A stretch of 64,000 nucleotides of DNA from assembly GCA_009363875.1 (NCBI GenBank), contig CM018692.1, forward strand, positions 94,454,137-94,518,136, read 5' to 3'. Below are positions 54,149 to 64,000 of the stretch, piece after piece. The DNA comes from Mikania micrantha. Lineage: Eukaryota; Streptophyta; Magnoliopsida; Asterales; Asteraceae. How positions within the stretch are numbered: the stretch's first letter is position 1; each line of letters starts with the position of its first letter. Below the pieces are notes generated by a model. That model was not told where the DNA came from and made no database searches. It saw only the letters and a list, made by a program, of their open reading frames with translations. Made by a program: the position numbers and the translations under genes.

Positions 54149-54726
54149 CATGCAATGTGAACAAGACCAATGTTGGAATCAATGATGGAAAAGCTTTGTT
54201 TTTGGAGGAGCAGTTTGGAACTGATTGGTATACTTATGCAGAATAAGTGGTGGTGAATGAAAAGAAAGATCAACATGTTGCTTTCATGGCACGTATTTTT
54301 GAGAAGAAGGTACGATATTCATTGCTAATTAAACTAAATGTTTATAGTGTTTTGCGTATACCGCTGAACTTGACATGTTAAGCAATCGCATCCAATCTTT
54401 GTTAGATGATGTTGTATGTCTTGAAGCCAACAATAAACAATATTTTTAAAACAAAAAACTTTGAAAAAAAAACAAAATTGATGAATAACTTTCTGTCATT
54501 AAATCTTTAAAGCTTAAACCGGCTTATCAAGAAGAGAACATTACTTATTTTTTCAATGAACTTGAGACAAAAAATGGGAAGTGGAAAGATACTGAATGTA
54601 AGAATGTTGTACATAGGAATAAACTCCAAGGTATAATAAAATCGTAGCACATCTTTAATAACAATATTGCAAACCATCAACATCTAAGAAAAAACATGGG
54701 ATTGGTTTTCATTCAGTGCCCCCACT
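54149..54726 (+). pseudogene. copia D gag, middle part
   Basis: Resumes after the tgtta duplication. Short in-frame stretches (VGINDGKALFLEEQFGTDW, EKKDQHVAFMARIFEKK, later NELETKNGKWKDTECKNVV and GLVFIQCP/GIGFHSVPP in two phases) belong to the coiled-coil region and the conserved GIGFH(A/S)VP segment seen in copia A gag near 7990. Many stops. The piece ends at the solo LTR. Confidence 0.75.
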
Positions 54727-57001
54727 TGTTACTTATGTGTCAGAATGACCGTATCATATCATATCAGTTCATAACTTGTAGTTACTCAGGAATCTGGTGT
54801 TAGTAGATCGCAAAGAAGCATCCATCAGATAATGCTTATTCAAATAGATGACCAACCGATTTCATGTCTAGAATCATAACTCGGAAATGAAGAAAATGAG
54901 TGTAAGCGAAATCGCGAAACGAGGCTCCGAGTTCAAGATACACTGAATCGAATATAGCGTTAAATAAGAGGTCAAATATTTTGAACTCTTTAGGTCTTAA
55001 GATTATAACCATTGGAAAGATCTTAAAAAATCGTGAACGTAGGTGAAAACCGTGCGCAAAACGGCGTTCGTATGCTCCCGGAATCGCGAAAACAAAATCG
55101 GGTCTAACTAAGGCGGTGGAGGTACGCGAAGCAACTTTTTGCCACCCTCGGCGGTACGCGACGGAAGCAGCAGGCATAAAAATCTGATTTTCTTGATCAG
55201 ATCTCATTTCTAATGAATAAACTCGACTTCCAGACCATTATAGTCCAATTTTCATTATCCAAACTCCATCTTGAAGGTGTTTAGACCTACGGATCGCACC
55301 AAGAAACATATCTACAAGTCCCAATCATCATATCTGCCCGAGAAATCTGTCAGATTAGGTAACGGTTCGTTTTAACCTTCTACTTTGATAATGGTTAGAT
55401 TAAATCTTGTTTTGAATATAATACAATAGTTAGGATTGTTGATTATTGCCTAGATGACGGCTAGGAATGATTATAAACGAAGAACTTGAATTGTTAATGG
55501 GTAAATCCTTGTTTTGATCCGTTGTAATGCCTGGTTTTCATGAAACTATATCTTAGATTAAAATGTTTTAAACCATTTGAGTGTAACAATGATTGTGATT
55601 GTCTTGATTATTTCTTGAAATGCTAGGTTAAATCCAAGTGTTTCAAAGTAATGACAAGCATAAAGATAATCACCAGAATAACGATCTGATGTTTATGATA
55701 ACAGTCAGATTAGTACATTGAGCATGGTTATTAAACATATTTTAATATCACATTCTCATGTTTCATGATACCTAAATGATCAATAACAAGGATTAACTAC
55801 TCCTAAGCCATAAATTCATCTAGGAAATTGTTTAATGAAATAATCAACAATCAATATCTATATGATTAATCCGAAAATGTCGTGATTAATCCAGTTAGTC
55901 ATAAACTCCTTAATAGGAACCTAAATCATTATAGGTCCCTTGTTTATCGCACTTTGTGCAATATTAACTTAAGGATGCTGATTAAGGATTAAGATCAGCT
56001 TGATGACTTAAACTACGGTTCCTTGTTATCAAAAGTCAAGGAATATTCTGATAATCTAATTCAAATACAAGGAACTCATAAAACATTAATGAATTGCAGA
56101 ATTCTCTTCAGATTTTGTGTGATATCTCAAAATCAAAACACTTCAATAACACAGGTGAGATCATAGACCCTTTCTCTCTTTAGATGTCTACCAAAACTCG
56201 GGGTGGAACATGTAAATACATTTTTAAAACATATTTTATCAACTATTGTGAAATCATATATCAGTATCATCAGGAAAATGATGATAAACATTTATCAACT
56301 ACTGTGAAATCATATATCAGTTTCATCTGGAAAATCATGACAAACTATTACCAAGTAAATCTTTTATCAAATCATTAAATCAAGTGTATCACTTGGGAAC
56401 TTTGGTTATGTGGATGCTATTGAGGACATTCTTATGTAAATATCATTAACTTGTTATCAAGCCCTTGGTAGTACTGGTATGATCAAATGTGGGAAAACAA
56501 GTATCATTATCACAAATCGCTCCAACCATGGGTTGGACATCATCATGTGAGCTAACAATCATTACTAACAATCATTTATCATTAGGTTTGATGTTTGCTT
56601 GCTCAATTAGATTCAATTTCAAAGTACCTGTTTGATCACTTGTGATTACTACATCATGAAAATCATTGTTTGAACAGTTATTTTAAATCAACAAAACTTA
56701 TGTTTCTCAGTCAACTATTCGTAGTTGACTTTTATTTACATGTTTCAGGTAATCGGGAGCGTCATTAAAGCAATCTAGGTCAGGATCAACAGCAGAAATA
56801 GTGGTAACCTAGAAAGAAAATAAAAACATCGTATTGTATAATAATTATCTTATGATAAACTTCTTGTATAATATGTATGTTATGTTTGTTTAAATGAAAT
56901 AGATTTTATGAAACATAGTAAATCATGGGTTTTTCTCCAACATTGGCACATGAACACATAGTCACGCGCCGTGGATTCTGCACGCGGCGTGGGTTGTGAC
57001 A
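54727..57001 (+). repeat. Solo LTR of an element B relative, inserted in copia D
   Basis: TGTTAC...TTGTGACA with a five-base duplication ccact at 54722-54726 and 57002-57006 and no internal region. Around 55375-55620 it reads like element B LTR in the plus sense (TAACCTTCT, TTGTTGATTATTGCCTAGATGA, GATCCGTTGTAATGCC). It has GTACGCGA boxes near 55110-55160 and ACAGGTGAGATCATAGACCC (56151-56170). A partial duplication of about 55 bases lies at 56230-56340. Solo LTRs arise by recombination between the two LTRs of an element. The left border is slightly less certain than the right. Confidence 0.78.
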
Positions 57002-57006
57002 CCACT

Positions 57007-58577
57007 CAATAACCATCTATATAGAAAATTGCTTGTTAAGCCTTGTCTTACCTCATATGTGATTAAATCACAGAAAGTGATAGACCCAACCTTATCTGTT
57101 GATTTTGATATTTGTAGTGATTCTAGTAGTGTGATTGCAGGTACATGTGTGGTTAAGTGAGCATCTCAGAAGTCTTGTGATGAAGACAATGTGTATGTGT
57201 CTGAATTTTGTGATGTTATTTAGTCAAAAAATAATTTTAATAATGATTTTTTTTTCGATTTTTTCAATAGAAATGTTTACATTAGCAATAAATGTGTGAT
57301 TAATAAGACTGATTTCTCTAGAGACAAATGTTTGCTTATAGAACCTGATAATATCAATTTTTACAAACTAAAGGGATGTGAGGAGATTTTATGTGATGAT
57401 GACATACATTTTAGAGGGTTTAACACATCCTTAATAGAAAACATATTTAAGAATCCAAATGAGAGATTAACTGTTAGGGAAATTGAGTAGACAATAGTTC
57501 AAGGTTTGGTAACGATCATATTTCTTTTGCAAGTGGTAAAAATTTTGTTGATGAGATAAAAATTTTCTTACGCCAATCAAATGCTAAATTCATAAGTCAG
57601 AAGAACTCAGAAACATCATCACAAGTCTCCTCATCTCAATCTTCTCCAAGAATGAATCATATTACCAACTGGGGAGGAAGGGTTGAGAAGCAACAATATA
57701 CTAAGAGTGGAGTCTATGGTCTAAACTCAAGTGTGGTGGAAAAGAATACTTTTATTCCTAAATCATCATTAAAGGATGCTTCATTAACAAATCATGTGTC
57801 TAAAATCATGGCTAATCAATCAAAGTATAAGCCCACAAGACGTAGCAGGAAAATAAGAAACCCACTAAACATATCAACTTGATTGATTTCTTGACTAAGG
57901 CTAGGAGTGATCACAATGTGTCAAAACAACTTAACTCAAACACTGTCATTTCATGCCATTCTTTTCCTATTTTGGGAAATAAATTCTTTTAAAAAACATG
58001 GTTTAGTAAACACATATGTTTTTTAAAAATCTAAAATGCTTAAAACTTATGTGTTCATATGTGTTGTTAATAAAACATTTAAGCTGATCAAATATGCACA
58101 TAAATCAGTTGTTCGGTCTTACAATGAGATCATTTCGTGTCATCCAAAACCAAATCAGGTTTGGAGAGCAAAGACCAAGATGTCATTTGAAATGACAAGT
58201 GGTCTTAACTCAAAAAATTCTACATCATTCATTCTAGTTCATGTCAAGGGTCATGTTGAAAACATGACACTAAGACATGAGTTCCTATTTATAATTAAGT
58301 GAATGTTATTTATGTAGGAATAGCTACAAAGCGTCCAATATGATGTTTGGTATATGGATAACAGTTGTTCCAGGCACATGAATGGGAATTTAGAACTATT
58401 ATCTAGAGTCAAAAAAATGAATGGTGGTCATGTTGAATTTGTTGGAAATTTTGGAGACTATATTACCAAAACGGGAGTTCTTTCAAATGATAAAATCAAT
58501 TTTGAGCATGTCAATTCTGTTGAGCTGCTCAAACATAATTTTTTGAGCGTCTTTCAAGTGTGTAATAAAGACTATTT
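57007..58577 (+). pseudogene. copia D gag end and protease
   Basis: A broken gag C-terminus (for example CVINKTDFSRDKCLLIEPDNINF near 57290) is followed near 58340-58570 by a copia protease. That region shows WYMDNSCSRHMNGN where copia A has WIIDSGCSRHMTG, then GHVEFVGNFG and HNFLSVFQVCNKDY. The catalytic D-S-G has become D-N-S, so it is dead. The piece is cut at 58577 by an LTR terminus. Confidence 0.8.
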
Positions 58578-58692
58578 TGTCACACCCCAAGCCAGCGGGC
58601 TGGATCGACATTCCCGTCAGGCGGAATGGTCTCGGGGCGCGATATCGTGTGATAATTGAAATGATCAGATTGTTTACATGGCACGTGATAAA
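58578..58692 (-). repeat. 115-bp terminus of an element A-type LTR inside copia D
   Basis: TGTCACACCCCAAGCC through GATCAGATTGTTTACATGG to about 58692 matches the complement of the last ~115 bases of element A LTR (27517-27403). Copia D protease stops at its left edge and integrase (DDFLRFSWVFFL) starts at its right edge. The protease end and GAG-pre-integrase are missing, so an insertion was followed by a deletion. Confidence 0.85.
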
Positions 58693-60310
58693 TCCTTTTG
58701 CTTGGTGGTTATCGATGATTTTTTGAGGTTTTCATGGGTTTTCTTTTTGAGTAATAAGGGAGAAACTACGGAGATTTTGAAAAAATTTGTTTATAAAGCA
58801 AGAAACAAAATTCAAGAGGAGAGTTTTTTTTCTTCTAAGCGATAATATAACTGAATTCACTAACAATCACTTGGAGCTAATCTATATTCAACAAGGGGTA
58901 ACACATCAATTTAGTGTTCCTTATACCCCTCAATAGAATGGAGTTGATGAAAGAAAGAATCGTACTCTGATTGTGACAGCCTGAACAATGCTTGTTGATT
59001 CTTATCTTTTATTTACGTTTTAGACTGAAGCTATAGATAATGTGTGCTATACAATTAATCGGGTCTTAACGGTCAAGAAGCACACGAAGATATGCTATGA
59101 GTTGCTGAAGGGAATAAAGCCAAATTTGCACTATTTGCAACCTTTTATTGCATCATGCATGCACATGAAACTAACTACACCCAAATTTGAACCCAAGAGT
59201 GTGGATGGTGTCTTTATGGGTTATTCTTCCAACTCTTTAAGCAAATGAGTCTTCAATTTGGCTACTAGAGTTGTTGAAGAGGCTCATAAATTAAATGTAT
59301 GTCATTTTACCTATCCTTTTCCAGGAAAAGGACCTTACTGGCTATTTGACTATGAAGTTGTCTTCAATTGTTTTCATCAATTTTTTCCATCAAATATGAC
59401 TGATCTTGCTAATTCTTTGAGTCATACGAAAAATCTTCATCACAAATTCTTTCCTAGACTTGTACTGGATTCTAAGGATGTTTCTCCATCAACATTTGCT
59501 AATCTTCCTGAAGCATTTTCTTTTACACAAATTTTGAATAATTCCGATGATTCATTTTATGAGGAGGAATTTCATGATTCAATTAATGATCCAGCAATCG
59601 TTATTGACCTTAAAATCAGGGGGTGGATTTAACTAATTTGGAAAATAAATTTGTTGTTGAAGAAATTGCTTCTCGAAGAATTCATAAAGACCTTTCGATT
59701 GAGAACATCATTGGAAATTTGAATATTGGAGTTCAAACACGAAATCACAATTCTCACATTGAAGCAGCAGAAGAAGAAGAAGAAGAAGAAGAAGAAAAAT
59801 TGAAGGTTTTAATCCAGGAATGTGAAAGAAGCTTTGTTAGAATCATCGTGGACAATTGTTCTGGAAGAAGAGTTGAATCAATTCGAAAAGCTTGGAGTTT
59901 GGGAGTTGGTTGATTTTCCAACTGATGTAATACAATTGGAAACAGATGGGTTTATAAATGCAAGATGATAAAAGAATTGTTGTCGAAAACAAAGCTCCCC
60001 TTGTGGTTCAAGGATTTAGTCAACAAAAAGGGATTGACTATAACAATGTATATGCTCTAGTTGCTCGGATTGAAGCGATACGATTATTATTGGCATATGC
60101 AAGTTATAAGAGATTTGGAGTTCATCAACTAGACATCATAAGTGTTGAAGGAATTGGTATGTGTTATCCAACCACATGGGATTGTAGATCTAAAGAATCC
60201 AAATTAGATAAAGCTTTGTATGGTTTACATCAAGCACCAAGAGCGTAGTATGAGACATTATCAACTCATTTAATTGATAATGGATTTTCAAGAAGAAAAA
60301 TTGATAGTAT
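58693..60310 (+). pseudogene. copia D integrase and start of RT
   Basis: Integrase pieces: CLVVIDDFLRFSWVFFL, then in other frames the DN(N/G)TEF and C-terminal region, CYTINRVLTVKKHTKICYELLKG, DGVFMGYSSNS, then GKGPYWLFDYEVVFN. A GAA run (59766-59795) lies in the linker. RT begins with VENKAPLVVQGFSQQKGIDYNNVYALVARIEA and LDKALYGLHQAPRA, then ends near 60310. The segment around LDVKSAFLYG is degraded and YVDD is absent. It is not functional. Confidence 0.82.
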
Positions 60311-60791
60311 TCATTCTTACCAATAAAGTTTTTTAAAAAAATCATAATTTTTTATTATAAGGTTAGAAGTGTTATAAAGAAAATAATAATTTTAATAAAA
60401 ATATTTATATCAAAAAATTATGTATATGTAACTCAAAAAGTTTCGCATGTAATGTAACACATAACAAGTTACATATATGTAATAATTTGAAATACGTATT
60501 TTTTTTTAAATACTTTTCTTTTTTTTGCATAATTCCTACTGAAATGGATGCGGCAGTAGCTTTTCCATGGCTTCCCTTGCATTACATGTATGAATTAATT
60601 TAATAGCTCAGATATTGTTATTCATGATCCGTAATGAACGATTGATTCTAAGCCATCTATGGCGATTAATCAACAATTCGAAGTGCTTTTCTATAAAGAA
60701 ATAAAAAATGATAAAAAATTAATTGATTATGATTGTAGTTAGTTTTCTTCAAAATTAAGGTTTTCTTAGGAACCCTCTTATATATATATAT
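60311..60791. other. AT-rich DNA without recognisable gene
   Basis: Homopolymer-rich noncoding DNA at 60311-60530. A compositionally different island at about 60535-60690 (GATGCGGCAGTAGC, CATGGCTTCCCTTGCATTACATG, TATGGCGATTAATC) has the look of organelle-derived sequence, but I could not assign it. Confidence 0.4.
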
Positions 60792-62105
60792 GGGATGGAA
60801 TTTTTTATAACCCTTATCTTTTGTTACAACCCATTAACTATCATCCAATGGTTACTTTAAAAAGGTAAGTGTATAGGATCGTGTCACGTATCAATTTCCT
60901 TTTTTTTGATAAGAAGGACATTTAGGACATTTGTTATTTAAGTAAAGTTTACCCCCTTTTTTTTAAAAATTCATAACTTTTTTATACTATATTATTTTTT
61001 TAAAAAAATTGCACCATTATACTCGTCTCATTTTTCTCTTTAATTTCGTTATAATCTCGACTAGTTTTTTTATTTTTTTGATATCATGTATTTACATCAT
61101 TGTAACGAGCTTAAAGATAGCAAATTAATTATAAATTTTTTCTAACAATGGTAAATTACAGTAATGTAACATAAAATGAAGTAATGTAACACAAAATGAA
61201 GTAATTTACAATGACATAATTAATGGTGACGTAACACATTATTTACAGTGATGTAAATTTCTCTTTATTTCCCGTTATAATGTTGACTAGTTTTTTTAAT
61301 TTTTTTTCTCATTGTCCATTATTTACATCGATGTAACGAGCATAAATATAACACATTATTTTGAATTTTTTCTAACAATGATAAATTACAATGATGTAAT
61401 ATAACACATTGTTTTATTTTTTTTCTCTAACAATGATAATTACAATGATAAATTACAGTGATGTAATATAACACATTATTTTGATTTTTTTCTCTAACAA
61501 TAATAATTATAGTGATGTAATTTATCATTGTTTCGAAAAAAATTCAAACTAATTTGTTGTATTTAGGCTCGTTACAAATTAGGGATGAGCAAAAAGCCAA
61601 AAAAAACGAACCAAAACCGAATTAACCTGAAAAACCGAACCAGAACGAAATTAACCGGAAAAACCGAACCGGAACCGAATTAACCGAAAAAAACCGAAAC
61701 CGAATTTTGCGTCAATGTAAATTACATCACGGTAAATTACGTCAATGTAAATTACATCACCGTAATTTATCATTGTTAGAAAAAATTTCAAATAAATTTG
61801 TTATATTTAAGCTCATTACAATGATGTAAATATATGGCATCTGAAAAAGGTAAAAAAAAAATAGTCGAAACTATAACGGAATTAAAGAGAAAGTGAAACG
61901 AATATAATGGTGCAATTTTTTTAAAAAAATAATATATTATAAAAAAGTTATTAATGTTTAAAAAAGAGGGGGGAAACTTATAAAAGCTAAAATGACTATA
62001 ATGCCCTTTCTAATTTTTTAATTAAAAGCTTATGTGTAACTTTGTTATTGGTTGAAATGGGTTATGTAGTTGTAGCAAAAGATAAGGGTTATAAAAAATT
62101 TCATC

Positions 62106-62108
<3 letters not shown>
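60792..62108. mobile_element. Fold-back / MULE-like DNA element with long terminal inverted repeats
   Basis: The left end GGGATGGAATTTTTTATAAC is the inverse of the right end TTATAAAAAATTTCATCCCC. Matching continues inwards for about 300 bases on each side with small differences. For example, GCACCATTATACTCGT near 61010 pairs with ACGAATATAATGGTGC near 61900. ATTTACATCATTGTAACGAGC near 61095 pairs with GCTCATTACAATGATGTAAAT near 61812. The centre has repeated ATTACA(A/G)TGATGTAA units and an ACCGAA-rich stretch (61600-61705). Both flanks are TA repeats. No transposase is present, so it is non-autonomous. Confidence 0.75.
61600..61705. repeat. Degenerate ACCGAA-rich tandem repeat
   Basis: About 100 bases built of AAACCGAACC, GGAACCGAATTAACCG and close variants inside the fold-back element. 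The unit is about 20-30 bases. It is noncoding. Confidence 0.65.
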
Positions 62109-62136
<28 letters not shown>

Positions 62137-62496
62137 ATGTACAAGTATTCACAATAGTTCTTAAAAAATTCAAGTTTTTTTATTAAAGTGTTTATAAAAC
62201 TTGTGTATTGACTAGAGAATGTACTTATGCATATATAGATGTGTATTTATATAAAATTGTTTTAAAATTTAAACATATGTGCCTAATATATATTTGAAGA
62301 GTCTTCATTATGTTAAATTGTTTAACATATAATATAATTTATTATACTCTTAAATTCTAAATTAGTTGTTTTAATTGAATATCATATAATGTATGATAAT
62401 ATTAACCTATAATGATTTGGGTTCCTCATACAAGATTGATGACTCATTGGATAAATCAGGATGTTCTTAGATTAACCAAATATGCATTGTTGTTGA
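62109..62496. other. Intergenic AT-rich DNA
   Basis: Starts with a (TA)n run (62109-62136) and continues AT-rich, with no open frame or repeat that I can assign. Confidence 0.5.
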
Positions 62497-64000
62497 TGTC
62501 ACACCCCAGGCCGGCGGGAACGGATCGTGTTTTCCCGTCGGGCGGAAGGTTCCCGGGGCGCGATATCATTAGTGATAATCAAATGATCAGATTGTTTACA
62601 TAGCACATGAGATATAAATGAGAAATGCTAACATGACATGAAATAAAATTACAAAGTTAAATTACATTGTTCCATCATAATTTAACTAAGTAACTCTAAT
62701 CAAAAGAATCAATGAGTTTATATCTTGTATCTGTACAAGATATACAAAAGATGATTCATGGTATTTGCCATCCAAAAGTATGCAATCAAAAGTAAGCTAG
62801 GTCTTCTAAAAGTCCTCTAGCTTAGTACTTGCATATATGTATGTACACCTGTCCGTCACCTGAGAAAAACATGCATTTAAACAAAGTCAACACTAGGTTG
62901 GTGAGTTCATAAATAAGTTAATTGAAAACCTTGATTCATTCACATGCACATTCACAATATGTATTCTGTTACTTGTATGTCATTTGTTCACTTGTTCACC
63001 CACTGGCTTCTCAATAGTTATATTTACAAGTAATATTTCATCCTAGTAGTGATGCTTATATATAGGGCATATGTAAGGTAACTAAGCCCTAGCCAACATC
63101 CCACCACACCACTACTAGAACTCCACACAACTTGCAATACAACTATTGATTTCCATTCCCAATCCACTAGTCCATGTTATTCTTGAATCACCTGTAATAA
63201 CTTGTATAGAATAATATAATAATGTATTTGTAGTTATCGAACCAAAGTTTAGATAACCATTATATGTTAAGGATATTAGATTTATCAAATCTGTTCCTTG
63301 TATTATTCTATATTTGTGGAGTTAACTATTGTTACACTTTTAAGTATTAAGAGTGTTAATTAACCTCTTGCAATTTGTTCTTGAACTATAGTGCATAGAG
63401 CCTAAAAGAAATCCATTGAAATCCTCACGTAATCAGATTTCAATGCATCCGATTTACCTCTACCACTTTGTATGTCTAGTGTTCTCAACAAAAACTATTA
63501 CTAGTAGTGAAACATGAGGTAAGATCAATTCCTCAACCTACTAATAAATAGGATCACGTTGGATTAATTACAATATTCCTGTTTATTAATATCACCATGT
63601 GACGCTTTCCCAGAACCTGACTTGAAGTCGCCCTGTCACCGGTCGTACGTTACCGGCCATTGAATCAATACGATCAACATACTAGCCCTAGAAGCTAGAG
63701 GTTTGTCAAACCTATGGTACCACTATGCTATCGTCGGTTTAGTCACGTCAAACTAACTGGTTCAGCGGTTTATGAAAGGGGCTTACCGTGATCTTTTGAA
63801 TACATGGCACATGACTGAAATGATATAATACAACAGTTCAATAGCAATTAATTGTATTAGTGTTCACTTATGTATTTGTTCTCTGAGTATTAACAAGATT
63901 GAATAAGAACTTGTCTTATTACATTATGATAATCAATGTGTGAATGGTGTTGTTATCATGAAATTATGTTATCATGATTACCATTCCTTGTTTCCCATGA
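62497..64000 (-). repeat. Element A-type LTR, minus orientation, cut by window end
   Basis: Starts TGTCACACCCC and continues as the complement of element A LTR for 1.5 kb. Shared segments include GATCAGATTGTTTACATAGCACATGA, the hairpin/TATATATAGGGCATATG block (63055-63105) and GGTACCACTATGCTATCGTCGGTTTAGTCACG (63716-63750). Only one LTR end is in the window, so solo LTR and full element cannot be told apart. Confidence 0.88.

Larger units (their letters stand above)
41885..60310 (+). mobile_element. Degenerate Ty1/copia element D (Sirevirus-like), broken by three insertions
   Basis: Pieces of one copia element read on the plus strand in the right order: gag with zinc knuckle (to 42277), more gag (54149-54726), gag end and protease (57007-58577), integrase and RT start (58693-60310). 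Between them lie element C, a solo LTR and an LTR terminus. Shared segments with copia A (GIGFH(S/A)VP, GKGP(Y/N)WLFDY) place both in one lineage. Stops occur throughout. Neither LTR was found, and the element ends within RT. It is the oldest element here. Confidence 0.85.

Noticed and set aside
54836..55207. 123-codon minus-strand frame in the solo LTR
   Set aside because: Lies wholly in LTR sequence homologous to noncoding LTR of element B; no family resemblance.
59766..59795. GAA-rich run in copia D as a host acidic protein or microsatellite gene
   Set aside because: It falls in the degraded linker between integrase and RT of copia D; a simple-repeat expansion.

Overview
This window is plant nuclear DNA, most likely from the daisy family (Asteraceae). 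The evidence is the nested LTR retrotransposons, initiator-Met tRNA primer sites, a colinear plastid insertion (accD-psaI-ycf4), and copia gag and ORF2 proteins of a type I associate with Asteraceae repeats. The family-level call is inference. I found no ordinary host gene. Almost every base belongs to a transposable element or its debris.

Layout. (1) 1-27517: a Ty3/gypsy chromovirus (Tekay/Del type; element A, + strand) with 4.3-kb LTRs; its 5' LTR is cut by the window start. The 5' LTR holds a 1.8-kb plastid insertion (2449-4270). The gag gene is split at 4897 by a complete 13.9-kb Ty1/copia Sirevirus-like element (4898-18754, TSD acact). Downstream of RNase H that copia element carries a second, ~1,165-codon open frame (ORF2) of unknown function. 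(2) 27518-30998: an LTR remnant, an Athila-like gag-protease remnant on the minus strand, and another LTR remnant. (3) 30999-41523: a very young chromovirus (element B, minus strand, TSD gtaat, LTRs almost identical). It carries an unexpected 220-codon ORF with a C-terminal membrane anchor between the primer site and gag. (4) ~41885-60310: an old, degenerate copia element (D, + strand). It is broken by a gag-only chromovirus with ~5-kb LTRs (element C, 42278-54143, minus, TSD tgtta), by a 2.3-kb solo LTR (54727-57001, TSD ccact) and by a 115-bp LTR terminus (58578-58692). (5) 60792-62108: a fold-back/MULE-like DNA element with long inverted arms. (6) 62497-64000: the end of another element A-type LTR, minus strand.

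The nesting gives a relative order. Copia D predates C and the solo LTR; gypsy A predates copia A and the plastid insertion; element B is the youngest. All gag and pol frames carry breaks. Element B is closest to intact, with one gag frameshift and one nonsense codon in the chromodomain.

The most interesting signals are: the membrane-anchored pre-gag ORF of element B; ORF2 of copia A; heptamer arrays (AGGTTCG in copia leaders, its complement CGAACCT in gypsy leaders) shared between unrelated elements; and a splice-donor-like box conserved in four different LTRs. All similarity statements come from reading the sequence by eye; no alignment or database search was run.
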